54,025 bases of DNA from Zygnema cylindricum (lineage: Eukaryota; Streptophyta; Zygnematophyceae; Zygnematales; Zygnemataceae): positions 1 to 54,025 of the forward strand of contig JBBHKE010002370.1 in assembly GCA_037447655.1 (NCBI GenBank), given 5' to 3'. A program made the position numbers and the translations under genes. The first letter of the stretch is position 1; each line of letters starts with the position of its first letter. Positions 21,283 to 32,700 of the stretch are shown here, in pieces. Below the pieces are notes generated by a model. The model had not been told where the DNA came from, ran no database searches, and worked only from the letters and a program-made list of their open reading frames with translations.

Positions 21283-24200
21283 CTAATACGCCGAAAGATC
21301 TTCGATTCCAAAAGGTACAACATAACTGGAATTTTTGGTGAAAATTTCCTTCGCAAAAAATTCCCATGCACGTTGCGACAAATGAACTTGGTCCCACCAA
21401 AAATAGTTTTCTCTATCAGAACAATATGAGGTTCCGGGAAGCCCACATGGGATGACATTAAAGGGTCCAGCTCCGCAACAAGCCGAAGTTCCATTAACAA
21501 AACCTACAAAAGAAAATGACCAGCAGAAAGAAACAAAAAAAGTATGTCAATTAGGGTTACATCTGTAACATAGGAAGCAGAAATAGTCAAAGAATTGGAG
21601 AACAATTTCTTTCAGCTTCGGTATTAGGAGCTATCCGTCGTCCGATATCACACTTTACGTAGATTTAGAAAATAAATGTTCTTTTAAATGTTTAAGATGA
21701 ACAACGTTTGAGATTGGGCAATACCTAAATTTCAAAAATTAGTTTCTATTCTCATTATCTTGTTCCTTTCGCTTCTCAACACTAATATGTTCATCATTCG
21801 ACATTCAATGATCCCTCTACCACATTTAGTGTGCAATTTTGAATGAGCCGTAACTTAAGTCCAATGTTTTGCTATAAATGTTTGATGATTGATGTTTGAT
21901 GTTGGCCTTAAAATGTTCAATGTTAAGCAATAAACGTTAAATGTCCAGTGAGAAATCTAGATTATTAAACATAATTAAACATAAAAATTCCATCCAATGA
22001 CAAACATATGTATATGTATTCCATATGTATTGATAAAACAACGTAAAAAACACGAGCTGATGATGTGGATCACACTTCTAATTCAAAACTTGTGTTTGAC
22101 TTATACGACATTTATGCATTAATGAATTTGGCAACATAAATTATGCAATGGTTCGGGTGAAAAATTAACTTAAAATCCACAACCATCTTCTTACTGAAGG
22201 AACTCATACAGCTCATGACAGTGAGAATCATGATAATTGTGCGAATAAATCTGAGCAAAATGCAGATAACTACGTTTAAACAGTGACAATAAAAACATAC
22301 CATATTTTGTAGGGTTCATAACCACTTCCGGAAGAAGTTTCCCAACTTTAACAGTGATGAAATGAGCGTCTGTCAATATGTTGCTGAGAGAGGAGACGAG
22401 AAGCTCGAAGGCCGCATTATGGTAAGAAATTAGGAGGGAAAGCGAGGGAACACACACCGGATTTAGTGCAGACACATTGAATGTGTAGAAAGCGTAAGGA
22501 GTACAGCCCAGATCTCCGAGTTCAAAGATGAGAAACTTCCGGGCACCTGCGAGGTAGAGAGTCTGAATTTCGTATAGAAAAGGAAAAAAAAAATCACAGA
22601 GAGTGTGAATGTGAAATGGAGGGAGACAGGATAGGTGGAGAGGGAAAAGGAGCGAAAAGAGGGAATTTCTGAAGAGTCGTCCAGCAATTACTTATGGAGG
22701 AAATCAACCGAGAGAGATAAAAGTGAGAGAAAGAATCTGCAAACCGGCTAAACATTGTTATACATGAAAAATTGTCACCTCTGTCTAAGCATTGGGCTAA
22801 AGAATTCACAAGATAACTCAGTTTTTTGTCCTTTGTAGGTGTGACAAATTTGTCTTGATGTTTTTGTTTATATCCGGCACTCAAGTGCATGGTAGGAAGG
22901 AGAAAGAGTTACAGATAACAGTAGGCTAACAGTAGTGAAATAATTGAGGTGGGAGGAGAAGGGGACAAAATGGAGACAAATGAAGAGCGTGGGAGGGAGG
23001 ACAGGTAAGGTTATGGAGAGAGAAAGCAGAAAAGAGAGGAAGGAGAGGGCGAGCAATGGGATAACGAGGGAAATAGCCCAATTTTTGGTGCCAATCAGTA
23101 TACATAAAACAAAAATATGTATGATAAGAAAAAGGTTGTCGCTCTATTGACCATTACAAACTAAGCCATGCTAACAAATATGTCATATGTATCTCTCAAA
23201 TGGGTACAATTTTGAACCATAAATTCAATTGACATGAGAAAAATCTAACAACAAAAAATAACTCAACAAAAAAGCTTTAGAATGTTTCTTTCTTTTTGGT
23301 TTGAATAATAACTCACCTGAATTCCCTCACTGATTGAGGTCATCAAATCCGTAACAAACTCCGTAATGTTATATGCAGAAACATTTCTCAGATAACCAAA
23401 ACAGTCGTTTGCACCAATAGAAATAACAATTAAACTTTTCGCAATGGTCTGAAAAAACCACATAGAAGATCAGATGTATAGATTTATTAGCATTGGTTTT
23501 ATTTTTTGTGATTTTGGTTTGGTTTCCATAATTTTTTATCAAAGGTGTGGCTAAAACACATCTTAGTTAAGTATTCATAAGGAGGTGAAAATAATTTTGT
23601 TTCATACTTACCATTCACTTAGAAGAATATAAGATCGACAAATAGAAACAAATTTGTAACCATAAAAAAATCCTGAAGAGCATTCTCCTCATTGTTCTTT
23701 TCAAAAAACCCTTAAGATCCAGAAAACCCCTGACAATCTCACAACATCATTAATAACCAAGTATCACAGAAACGGCGTTTACCAGTATAAGGCAAAAGCT
23801 AGTTATACCGCCCGTCACTAGTAGTTAATCCCTCTAATTAGAACGAGTGTTCTTTCGACCTAAAATCATGAATTAGTTTTAATAGCACTATTTGTCAAGC
23901 AACCCATAATGGACCACGTGGCAAAACGTAATTTAGTGTAGTTAATTCTAACAAAGTGTTAACGATATTTTTTCACTAACTCTAATACCGAATAATTTAC
24001 TATCTTCAAATAGCGATAGGAGTTGAAGCTTAATATTCCGTCGTTAATGTTCACGCTCAAACGTCAAGGTTTATTTTTCTAAGTCCTACCTCCAGCATGA
24101 TTAGGGCTTTCCTTCAAAAATAGGATTTTTGAATCAAAAGTCTAAAGGCTGCAGATTTACCTCCTCCGAATATAGTGTGCTTAAAGCTGTAAATTGGGCG

Positions 24201-27200
24201 ATTTGGGTAGTGAAATCGGTACACAATGTGTTCTGCAAATAGTGAATAGCAAAATAAACAATGTTAGGAAAAAGAGGAGAGTCACCGTATATGGTTTATT
24301 CTGGTTTCTTAAGCATCTTCAGAGGTTCTTGGGGCTGTTTTTTTCAAGGTCTCTAGGTTTCGTCTTCTGATCTGAAACCATGAAGGGATTCTACACATTC
24401 GCCAACAATAGAATAGTCCACACTATACATGAACGCAATTTATCTTCTGTTTTGAGGTGAAATAAACAGTTATGCTCAGTTGAAAACAAAATTGGGAGAA
24501 TCGTACGACGTCGTCAACATTGGTGCGAGTCCGCATTGATAACACATTTTTAGGATTGTTATCTAAAGCCATATCTATGTGGAAAGCGGTATTTAGTTAG
24601 TAAAATAGGAAATCAATAACATAACAAGGTAGATCATTCCTGTAATGTGCTATAATCTATCATCAAATCCATCAGCTGCAATATAGCATGCCATCCCATT
24701 CATCTAAAAAATACTGAATATGTCCCACTTTAAAGGTCTGGCCTAGTTGGGAATCGTAGGTTTTGGCTCATTATCACCTGAAACACCATATTATCCCGGA
24801 AAAATAGACAGGAAAGTGTTTCCCGTTCTATGCACGTAACCATCACGAGCTACAAATGTATACTAATGATAGACATTTTTTAGTGATACAGTTCAATGAT
24901 AAGATGGTTTTCCACAAAACATACCTTGACGAATTCCAAACGCCAAATGCCAAAAACCTGAGGGGCTAATGTCAGATTTCCAGCGTCCAGGCAAGAGAGG
25001 GAGAGAGAAAGAGAGAGTGGAAGAGAGAGGGGGGGGGGGGAAGAGGGAGAGAGGGATAGAGGGGAAGAGAGAGCGTGAGAGGGAGAGGGAGAGGACAAAG
25101 TCCAACGTGCAAAGTCAAATGGAAAAATGTCAATCGTCTGATGTCCAAGGTTCAAATCCAAAATTTCTAATGCCCGGTATTAAAGTTTTAAAATCCAATT
25201 CCCAATGTATACACTAATTTTTTTATTTTTATTTAAATCCTCACATTTTCGCAATTTGTCGATGAGAGGACTCCTGACCCCGCCGACGCAAAATTAACTC
25301 CACTGGCGAAATTATCGAGGTTAGTTGAATTCAAATCCAAGTATTTTTGCACCGTTGTCAATCTGCATCGCTCCGCTGCAAAAAAAAAAGCATTTAATTT
25401 GAAAAAAAGGTTGAAGTTGTTTTACAAGAAGTGGAAAAAAAGGGAAGACATCAATTTGACATTGAGGGGCAAGAAATGTCAACATGTATCGACCTAAAAC
25501 CATGAATTTATGTATATTACATATCACAGTCAATGGAATAAAATGAAAAATAGCGGTCAATTAAACATTGCACTTATAGAACCTAGCCAGAAATATTGTT
25601 AAACCATAAATAATCCTCGGGAAAACCTCAAGCTTTTTCTAAGAGCTAACAAATAACATAACTTTCCTTCTCTTATCATATTAAGTCCTTTATTTGCAAG
25701 CACCGTAAACTCACCCATATAATCCATAAACCCTTTTCCATTCCCATAACGTCCATTTGCTGGAACATAGTCGATTCCATATGGCAAAAAATTCTTCTTA
25801 AACCGTGTTAAGAGATTATTATTGTTTCCAATGTCTAACGTCGAATCTCCAAGAGCAAATATTGCAGGGAAATAGGGGACTCCAGGTGGAGGAGGGCCAA
25901 AAGATGGAGGAGGAGGAGGAGGGGATGCGTCTGAATTCTCATATGAAGGTGAGGGTGAAGGTGAGGATGAAGGTGAGGATGAAGGTGAGGGTGAAGGTGA
26001 GGATGAAGGTGAAGATGAAGGTGAGGATGAAGGTGAGGATGAAGGTGAGGGTGAAGGTGAGGGTGAAGGTGAGGGTGAAGGTGAGGATGAAGGTGAGGGT
26101 GAAGGTGAGGATGAAGGTGAGGGTGAAGGTGAGGGTGAAGGTGAGGATGAAGGGGAGGATGAAGGTGAGGATGAAGGTGGAAAGAAAAGTGGAGGTGGAC
26201 AACTAGAATCTTGGTTTGGAGGAAACAAATAGGGAGGAGGTGAGTAAACGGATTTAATGGTGCTAACGGGAGGAGAGGGATATGGAGGGATAGGAGGCGT
26301 AGAAATAGGGGTATTTCCAAAACAGGAACCAGAAGGACCCGTCGAGAATACGACGCAGCGACGAGAATCCGGATAAGCTTCTTGGTTATTGTCGTTAGGG
26401 TTCAAATTTAAATAGTTTGTTTGGACCGCCAAAAGAGGTAAGAGGATGCAAAGGTTTTTAAAGGTTTCCTTAGAGGGCTGCAAAATTTCAAAAAGTACAT
26501 ATAGACCATGGATAAAAACGAGTATCAGTGTTGATCATGTTGATTTTCCAGAAAAAAATATGTTAAAGGTCGGATGTACATGTACATACTACTTCCTTTA
26601 TACTTATTTCATTTTCCTTTTCAAAGGAATTTAGATATGGATATTTAAACCCGAAATAAGAGATTATACAATCAGTTTCTAGAAATTGAACGTACTCACA
26701 TTCAAAATTCTCACATTTATCATAAATAAACGTTCAGAGATGTCTCCTAATTTTACCTTCAAACTCAAACAGATAACCTTTCGGGTTTGTACCCACCTGA
26801 TTGAATGTACGAATGTGGATTTGTGCCTCCTGACCGTTAGCATAGAACTGGTTCTTTGTCGTGGTCAGTCCTAATTTTCCGTTACACACAACCAAACCGT
26901 CTCCTGTATTCCCGACCTGAACAAATTCGCCCGTCTGAGAGTCGACCAATCGCGGACCGACACCTGTGTCGGGAGATCCATCCAGACTGCCACATTTTCG
27001 ACCAGTATATTATGTTAAGACATTAATTACATCTTCGACTAATGTATTATGTTAAAACATTTGTTACATTTTCGACGAATATGTTATTGTAAGACATTTA
27101 TTTCAACATCATTTTGTTTTTTTTTATAAAACCTATCTTGATTTCAAAATGGTTTGGTTTTCCTTTTTACAGGGCGTTCTAGATTATCTTTTAAACTAGC

Positions 27201-28879
27201 TACAATTTTAAGTACTTTTTCACAAACCAGCTTTTTGTATTATTATGAAATATTAAAAAAGAACCTGCTTCATTTTCATACTAGGAAGCTTTGTGTTTTG
27301 TGTGTTATGATTGTATACGGTTATAATATTTTTTTTCTCTTAATAAAATAATTAATGTTGACTAGGGGGGCTCCTAATCTGTCGAACAAAAACCTTCAAA
27401 AACAAATATCTCATTTCACCATTTCCAATTTCCAATTCCCATTGAGCTTCTCCATTTACCAATTAGAGTGGTCCACTATTAAAAAGCAGGTTATATTTAA
27501 CACTTTCTTTGAGAACAATTGAATAAATATACTCATCCTCTCCCCGCCTCTCACCCGTCCCTTCCCCCAATTCCCCTGTTCCCCTCCAACGCTACTCTCC
27601 CACCTCTCTCCTCCCTCCCCAGTCCTTCTCCTCTTTCAACTCTCCCACCTCCCCCCCCCCTGTCCTCCTCCTCACCTCTCGTCTCCTCTTTCTACCTCTC
27701 CTCCTCTCCCTCTCCCTCCCCTTTCCCTCTCTCCCTCGCCCCTTATCCCTCTCTGTCTGCCCTCCTCCTGTCCCTCCCTTCTTTCGCCTCTTTCACCTCC
27801 GCCTCTCCCTCTTCCCCGTCTTCCTATCTCCCCTCCCTTCCCCTTTCTGCACCCCGCATGCCACCCCCACCCCCCTACCTCCCTCTCCCCCCCCCTCTCT
27901 CGCCATCTTCCACTCTCTCTCCCCTTCCCTCTACGCCCCTCTTCCTCCCTCTTCTCCTTTTCCCCTTTTCCCTCGACCATCGACCGTCTTCTCCTTTCCC
28001 CGCTCCCCGATATTCCCCTGGCTTATCTCATTCCTACCTTCGTCTCCTCCCTCCACTCCTGCCTCTCTGCTCAAACTTCTCCACTCTCCCTCTCCCTTCA
28101 CTACAGTCTGCCCCCTCTCTCGCATCTTTCCTCTCTCTCCCCCCACTTCCCCGCTTCCCTCTCTCATATGTCATCCTTGATGCCTTCTTCCCCCTTTCCC
28201 CCCTTCATGCTCTCCCTCCTCCACTCCCCCCGTTCCCCTGTCCTGCTTTCCCTCTCCCCCCCCCTCTTCCTTCTCTCCTCTCCTCCCTTTCCCACTCCAT
28301 CTTCCCTCACTCTCCCTTCTCTCCCCCCTCTTTCTCTCCTCTCGTGCCCACTCCAATATTCCCTTCCCCTTCCTCCCTCCCTTTCAGCCCCTTTACCCCT
28401 GTCTCCTTCGGCCATCCTCCTCCCACCCTCCCCCCTCTCTTCTCTCCCTCTCTTTCCCTCTCTCACCCCCCCTCTTTCTCTTCCCCCCCTTTCTCTTTCC
28501 CCTCTCTCTCCCCCCTCTATCTCCTCCACCTCTCCCCACTCCCTCTCCCCCCTCTCTCCCCCCCTCTCTCTCCCCCCTCTCTCTCCCCCCTCTCTCTCCC
28601 CCAACTCTCCTCTCTCTCTCCCCCTCTCTCCCTCCACCTCTTCGCTCTTCCCCCCTCTCTCTCCCCCCTCTCCCTCCCACCTCTCCCTCACCTAATAACC
28701 GGAGGCGTCTCCTCGTATCCCTCAAAGTAAAAGTCGCATTTTTCTAGGGCACTTCCCAGACACGTGGCAACCTCCGGAGAATTGGGAATTAGGTGGCGTC
28801 CCTCCACTGAAACAGCCAAAAAAACGCAAAAAACGACGATAATTCGTTCGATCCGTACGATTCGCCTGAAGCGCGCCAT
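21283..28879 (-). CDS. Secreted GDSL esterase/lipase with novel N-terminal module and Ser-Pro rod
   Basis: Nine minus-strand exons: 28879-28692, 26986-26797, 26477-25715, 25375-25245, 24957-24925, 24232-24161, 23448-23317, 22562-22301 and 21503-21283. All joins are in phase with GT/AG; the total is 1992 bases, 663 residues. ATG at 28879 opens a signal-peptide-like segment (residues 7-27). Residues 28 to about 200 are an unrecognised module with seven cysteines. Residues 227-304 are SP/SSSP repeats, then a poly-Pro stretch to about 324. The GDSL hydrolase follows: FALGDSTLD with nucleophile Ser338, block II ASGVNFASAGSG (about 404-415), block III SIGAND (469-474), AGARKFL...LGCTP (508-525), and WWDQVH with Asp628 and His631. 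GDSL enzymes hydrolyse esters of lipids or wall polymers; plant members are usually secreted and near 350 residues. The rod suggests arabinogalactan- or extensin-type glycosylation and wall anchoring (inference). The substrate is unknown. Confidence 0.88.
24983..25094. repeat. Purine tract (pyrimidine on the coding strand) before GDSL exon 5
   Basis: GA/GGGG-rich on the plus strand, so CT-rich on the transcribed sense strand, lying just upstream of the 33-bp exon at 24925-24957. Confidence 0.7.
25930..26190 (-). repeat. In-frame tandem repeat encoding the Ser-Pro rod
   Basis: Six- and twelve-base units (TCACCT/TCATCC-type on the minus strand) repeat for about 230 bases inside exon 3 of the GDSL gene. 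The unit is a multiple of three, so copy-number change keeps the frame. The antisense open frame full of Lys-Val-Arg is an artefact. Confidence 0.9.
27540..28690. repeat. 1.15-kb pyrimidine tract in GDSL intron 1
   Basis: Almost purely C and T on the plus strand, so polypurine on the GDSL sense strand starting right at the exon 1 donor (GTGAGG). Open frames of up to 403 codons across it are low-complexity artefacts. Confidence 0.9.
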
Positions 28880-28931
28880 TGCTTGGCGGGTTGAATGAAC
28901 GGTGGAGAATGCACGGGGGAATTACGATTTC

Positions 28932-29010
28932 TTAATACTATTTCTTAATACTATTTATTAATACTATTTCTTAATACAATTTCTTAATACAATTTTCTTA
29001 ATACTAAAAA
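28932..29010. repeat. 15-bp tandem repeat upstream of the GDSL start
   Basis: About six copies of a unit close to CTTAATACTATTT, 55-130 bases upstream of the GDSL start codon on the minus strand. It may form the AT-rich core-promoter region; no clear TATA box could be singled out. Confidence 0.75.
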
Positions 29011-29104
29011 TTATATCGGATGTAAATGTAATAATAATAAGAGGTTGGCAGATTAGCCGATTTGTGCGGTTTTTAAATGTACGGTACTTGTAGATTTCGT
29101 ACGA

Positions 29105-29132
29105 GAAGTCAAAAGTCAAAAGTCAAAAGCGA
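29105..29132 (-). promoter_or_regulatory. Three tandem W-box-like motifs upstream of the GDSL gene
   Basis: The plus strand reads AAGTCAAAAGTCAAAAGTC, which on the GDSL sense strand gives three TTGACT elements spaced 8 bases apart, about 230 bases upstream of the start codon. TTGAC(C/T) is the binding site of plant WRKY factors, often stress- or pathogen-linked. The repeat is seen directly; function is inferred. Confidence 0.45.
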
Positions 29133-29850
29133 AAGGTTGACGATTCATAACAGTTAGCGATTGGATGCGTGACAAGTGCGAAAAGTCAAACGCGGTGGAG
29201 GTTTGGATTTAGTGTGGATAGAGATCTAGGAATGACCGGTCAAGTCAGGACCAGGCGGTTGGAAATCTGGGGAGGTGGTATCTGAGGGAGGTGGGCGGTT
29301 CTCCATGTTTGCGTAATTTTATATTTTTATTCGATCCAAGGGAGGATTTTGGGTTTTTTAGACGCGGTGATTCTCGAGTTCGAGGGAAAAAAAAAATGAC
29401 ACGAGGCATTTCGGGCAGATCTGTAGGAATTTTTTTCCGGTAAAATTTTGAAATCAACGTCCGTGATTGTACGGAATCTCTCTTCAGACGAAGGTTCAGC
29501 AAGGGTATCGAACAAGCCCCCATACAAGTGTGGGACCTTCGGCACCTCGCGGCACCTCGCGCCGACATTCGGCACCTCTTGGGATCGGGTACGAGAAATA
29601 GGGTTTTGGGGTTTGGGTTGTTTTTTTAATAAAAAAAAAACAAAAACAGAAAAAATAAACCCTAAACGAGCGGTCGCGGACGTCTTCGGCACCCCGGAGG
29701 GCCAAAAAGTTGCAAGATTCAGTACAGTACAGTAAAATGCTGTACGGCACATGTTTCAAATCGGGTTTAACCGTTTTCCATCCAATTCCAAATGGGCTTT
29801 TCCAAAACGAGCAGCGTCTTGAAACGTCTATTTCAAACATAGTTCAGAAC
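29133..29850. other. Non-coding stretch upstream of the GDSL gene
   Basis: No gene recognised. Around 29520-29575 short repeats of CGGCACCTCGCG occur in a GC-richer patch, and open frames there lack domains. Possibly a remnant of an unidentified repeat. Confidence 0.4.
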
Positions 29851-30045
29851 AAGACCGTGAATCGCTTTAGCCGCTCTTTTCTCCGTACACACGTGTCCGA
29901 TTTATGATTGGAGACCACCAATCGGAAGGTGAGATCCTTGGATTTCAATCGGGACCGTCAAATTTTCACTCCGACAAGTGTGCAAAGAGAAAAGATGTTT
30001 CAAGCGGCTAAAACAACATCAACACTGTAAGCGATTCACGGTGTA
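29851..30045. mobile_element. TA-flanked inverted-repeat element (MITE), about 195 bp
   Basis: Diverged family copy: GACCGTGAATCGCTTTAG on the left, GTAAGCGATTCACGG then TGTA on the right. Internal arms are TTTTCTCCGTACACAC and GTGTGCAAAGAGAAAA, with a CCACCAATCGGAAGGTGAG core. Confidence 0.7.
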
Positions 30046-30112
30046 CTGTACCGTACAGTACTGTACTGTAGAGCTGACCGGCTCGATTCGGTAGGATTCG
30101 GTATGAGCCAAA

Positions 30113-30352
30113 CCGATGTCGTGCATGACAGTACAACCGTGAATGGCATGCAACACATCTTGCGTGGGTCGCCAATAAACACCAGAAAATAAATGACCAT
30201 TACATATGTACAGTATTTGTGACCACAATCGGAGTACAAAGCATATATACTGCAAGAAATAATAAATGAATCTGCCCGAAGAAAAAGTAAATTATTCTGA
30301 ACACATGGACTTAGCAAGGAAATAAAAGACAACACCAGATCAGGTAACTATT
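30113..30352. repeat. About 235-bp repeat X, left copy
   Basis: Starts near GCATGACAGTACAACCGTG and ends near CAGATCAGGTAA. It is repeated, with about 10 percent differences by eye, at 31290-31527. The two copies flank the LTR-like repeat at 30353-31289. Confidence 0.8.
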
Positions 30353-31289
30353 TGCGACAGTAGCCACTAGGCTCTGAAGTCTTTTAATATTCCCTACAAG
30401 AGTCCAACCAGCGGACCAGAACCCTTCCCTAACCGGTTGAAGGAGCCAAGATAGCCGGTATTCCCACAAAGCCGGACAGGACTGGAACTATTCCGCAAAG
30501 TCAGCGCTCTGACAGCAAAAAAACACCAAATCCGCGAAACACAATTCATACACCACGACAAGTATAACACAGTCTAGAGGGAAACCTTGCAGGCTGGCTT
30601 GCGCAGGTAGATTAGGTTAGGTCTTAATACAAAGAGAAGGAGAAGCTCAGAGACATTTACTAGCATGAAACTATGGGTCTGAAAAAGGAAAAACCCTAAC
30701 TCAAAACTAGCCTGTCACTAAATATTTAGGTGAAACCCTATCGATATAGTTTGACAAATCCCGAGAATAATGCTTGTCAGAAAACGACAATCTTCCAATG
30801 TTGTATTCCCGTACTTAATTTGCAAAAGTTACTATCTCGCCAAATGGCATTTATCCTATGCTTTCACTAATCCGTACATCTACACTAATTCCTACAAGTC
30901 TTTGAGCAAGCAGGTTTCTATGTTAAAACGCTGCCAGTTTCAAGAGACGACCACTGCATGGCCGCCTCCGACTACCTTACATCTACACCTCGAGGATGAA
31001 AACCCTACCTAAGCTAAGCAAAAATGATGCATGAACCTCCAAGGGTTCATGCCTTCAGACACCTGTCACGTTTCTAACCGTTTGAATTTTTGATGTCTGA
31101 TGCCGTACCGCGGTCCTGTTCCACGTTGATTCCACATCGTTTTAACATGGTGCCGTACGAGATTATATTCCGACCTTTGTCGCGTACGAATCTCTAGTTG
31201 TACTCTCGAATATGAACCTGTCACGTCACCGAAACTTCAATTAGTACACGATTTAATCACAATACCGGCTGACGTCTTACAACATGACA
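30353..31289. repeat. Gypsy-type LTR-like repeat, left copy (937 bp)
   Basis: Begins TGCGACAGTAG and ends ACATGACA, so it has TG...CA borders. The same sequence recurs at 40397-46913 once the copia insertion is removed (about 944 bp). The decayed gypsy coding region lies between the two copies on the minus strand, so they are probably its LTRs. No matching target duplication was found at the outer borders (CTATT against CCGTA). Confidence 0.65.
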
Positions 31290-31527
31290 GCTATCATGCA
31301 TGACAGTACAACCGTGAATGGCATGCATCACATCTTGTGTGGGTCGCCGATAAACACCAGAAAATGAATGACCATTACATATATACAATATTTGTGACCA
31401 CAATCACAGTACAAAGCATATATACTGCAAAAAATAATAAATGAATCTGCCCGAAGAAAAAGCAAATTATTCTGAACACATGGACTTAAAAAGGATATAA
31501 AAGACAAAACCATATCAGGTAAGTAAG
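31290..31527. repeat. About 235-bp repeat X, right copy
   Basis: Second copy of the repeat at 30113-30352, lying between the LTR-like repeat and the 3' end of the gypsy coding remnant. It may be the 3' untranslated end of the element, or itself a short LTR. Confidence 0.75.
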
Positions 31528-31552
31528 GATGGAATTCCCCCGACGCAGCTCC

Positions 31553-32103
31553 TTAGCCTGCAGGGGAGCTAGTAATGACAGCCAGTAGGTCTCGACACGC
31601 GTGGCAAAACCATTGTCCAGCCGAGATAGTGTGCAGAGTTGGAACCAAACACTCAATATGGAATCCCAGATTGCAATAGTCATAGAGGAGCATTGTTATT
31701 TCTCTATCAGAACGCCGGCATAACTGGCACTCACTGGCCTCGGTAATCGGCATCCACCACTGGTCCATGCTGTGGGAAAGATCGAGTAGATAGCAGGGGG
31801 CACAATTTTTCGAATGCTCCCGCAAATTTCGCGTGTCAGCCCCTTGTAGGCTTAATAATTTATTAGGGTCGATTTTTGTTATTTTCAAGATGTGAGCTGA
31901 AACATCCGTGTCGAGTGTATCAAAATTTTGCCGTTGCAAATAAATGTAATCCCCCACCCGGAAGGGTTTTTGTTGTGGACAGTAACTGCCACTGTGAGTT
32001 TATCCAAACCGTAAAAAGTCGCGATGTTGGGCAATCTCCAATTTTCAAAAGCCATGGGCATTTCTCTAGCGAAAAGCAACGCTCGGTTAGTTAGTTCTTC
32101 CAA
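31553..32103 (-). pseudogene. Gypsy integrase C-terminal region with PHD-like finger
   Basis: After a VGDYIYLQR integrase-tail motif comes CQLCRRSDREI...YDYCNLGFHIECL and GQWFCHAC, a PHD-finger pattern. PHD fingers fused to gypsy integrases occur in algae and may guide integration to modified histones (family knowledge plus inference). One metal-binding cysteine of the usual CDxC pair is replaced by tyrosine (YDYC), so the finger is probably defective. A frame break near 31950 separates it from the upstream integrase part. Confidence 0.75.
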
Positions 32104-32376
32104 AAAAAGAGAATCAGATATAAGAGGTAGAGGTAAGCTCGCGGCTTTCTGTACATTCCTACCTAGTAGTGGTTTTCAACGAAACAACACATAATAGGGG
32201 CTGAAATTTGCCAGGCTGGCCTGTACAGACATACGATAACCCATGACAATATATCATAATGATTCATCCAACACCGTAATATGTTTTTCCAAGCAATGTT
32301 TACGCAAAGCACGCTAAAAGGTTTGTACAGCTCTCTCTGCCAAACTGTTTGCTTGAGGATGATCTCGGCTTGTCCG

Positions 32377-32700
32377 TTAGTGATCGATTAACGCCTCATC
32401 CAGCATCTCCTGAAATTCGCCATGGAACTCGGTTCCTTGGTCAGTAAGCACTTCTGTGGGGGCTCCATACTGGAGGAGCATGTGCTTTTTAAAAGCTGCG
32501 GTGGTAAGTTTGGCAGTTTTCTGCGAGAGTGCCACAACTTCCACCCATTTACCGAAATTCTCGATCATTATCATGATGTATTGTTTGCCCCTTCGAGAAA
32601 TGGGGAAGGGACGTGCAAGATCACACGACCACGTGTAAAAGAGACCCCGAATAGGCAAGGGCTGAAGGGAGGTATGTCAGTTAGAAAATGAAGTTTGTAA
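32377..32700 (-). pseudogene. Gypsy integrase core fragment
   Basis: Encodes WSCDLARPFPISRRGKQYI, then GKWVEVVAL and LTDQGTEFHGEF, the first two acidic positions of the DDE core. Downstream, in the low-coordinate direction, the frame is broken before the glutamate region. Confidence 0.8.

Noticed and set aside
23790-23825. Short match to the small-subunit rRNA word ACCGCCCGTCAC
   Set aside because: Only about a dozen bases match, with no rRNA context around; it lies in a GDSL intron and is probably chance.
25805-26206. Plus-strand frame rich in Lys-Val-Arg repeats
   Set aside because: Antisense shadow of the Ser-Pro coding repeat in GDSL exon 3.
27519-28730. 403-codon open frame on the plus strand and several long antisense frames
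   Set aside because: Pure CT/GA tract giving Ser/Pro/Leu or Arg/Glu/Gly runs. It is the first intron of the GDSL gene.
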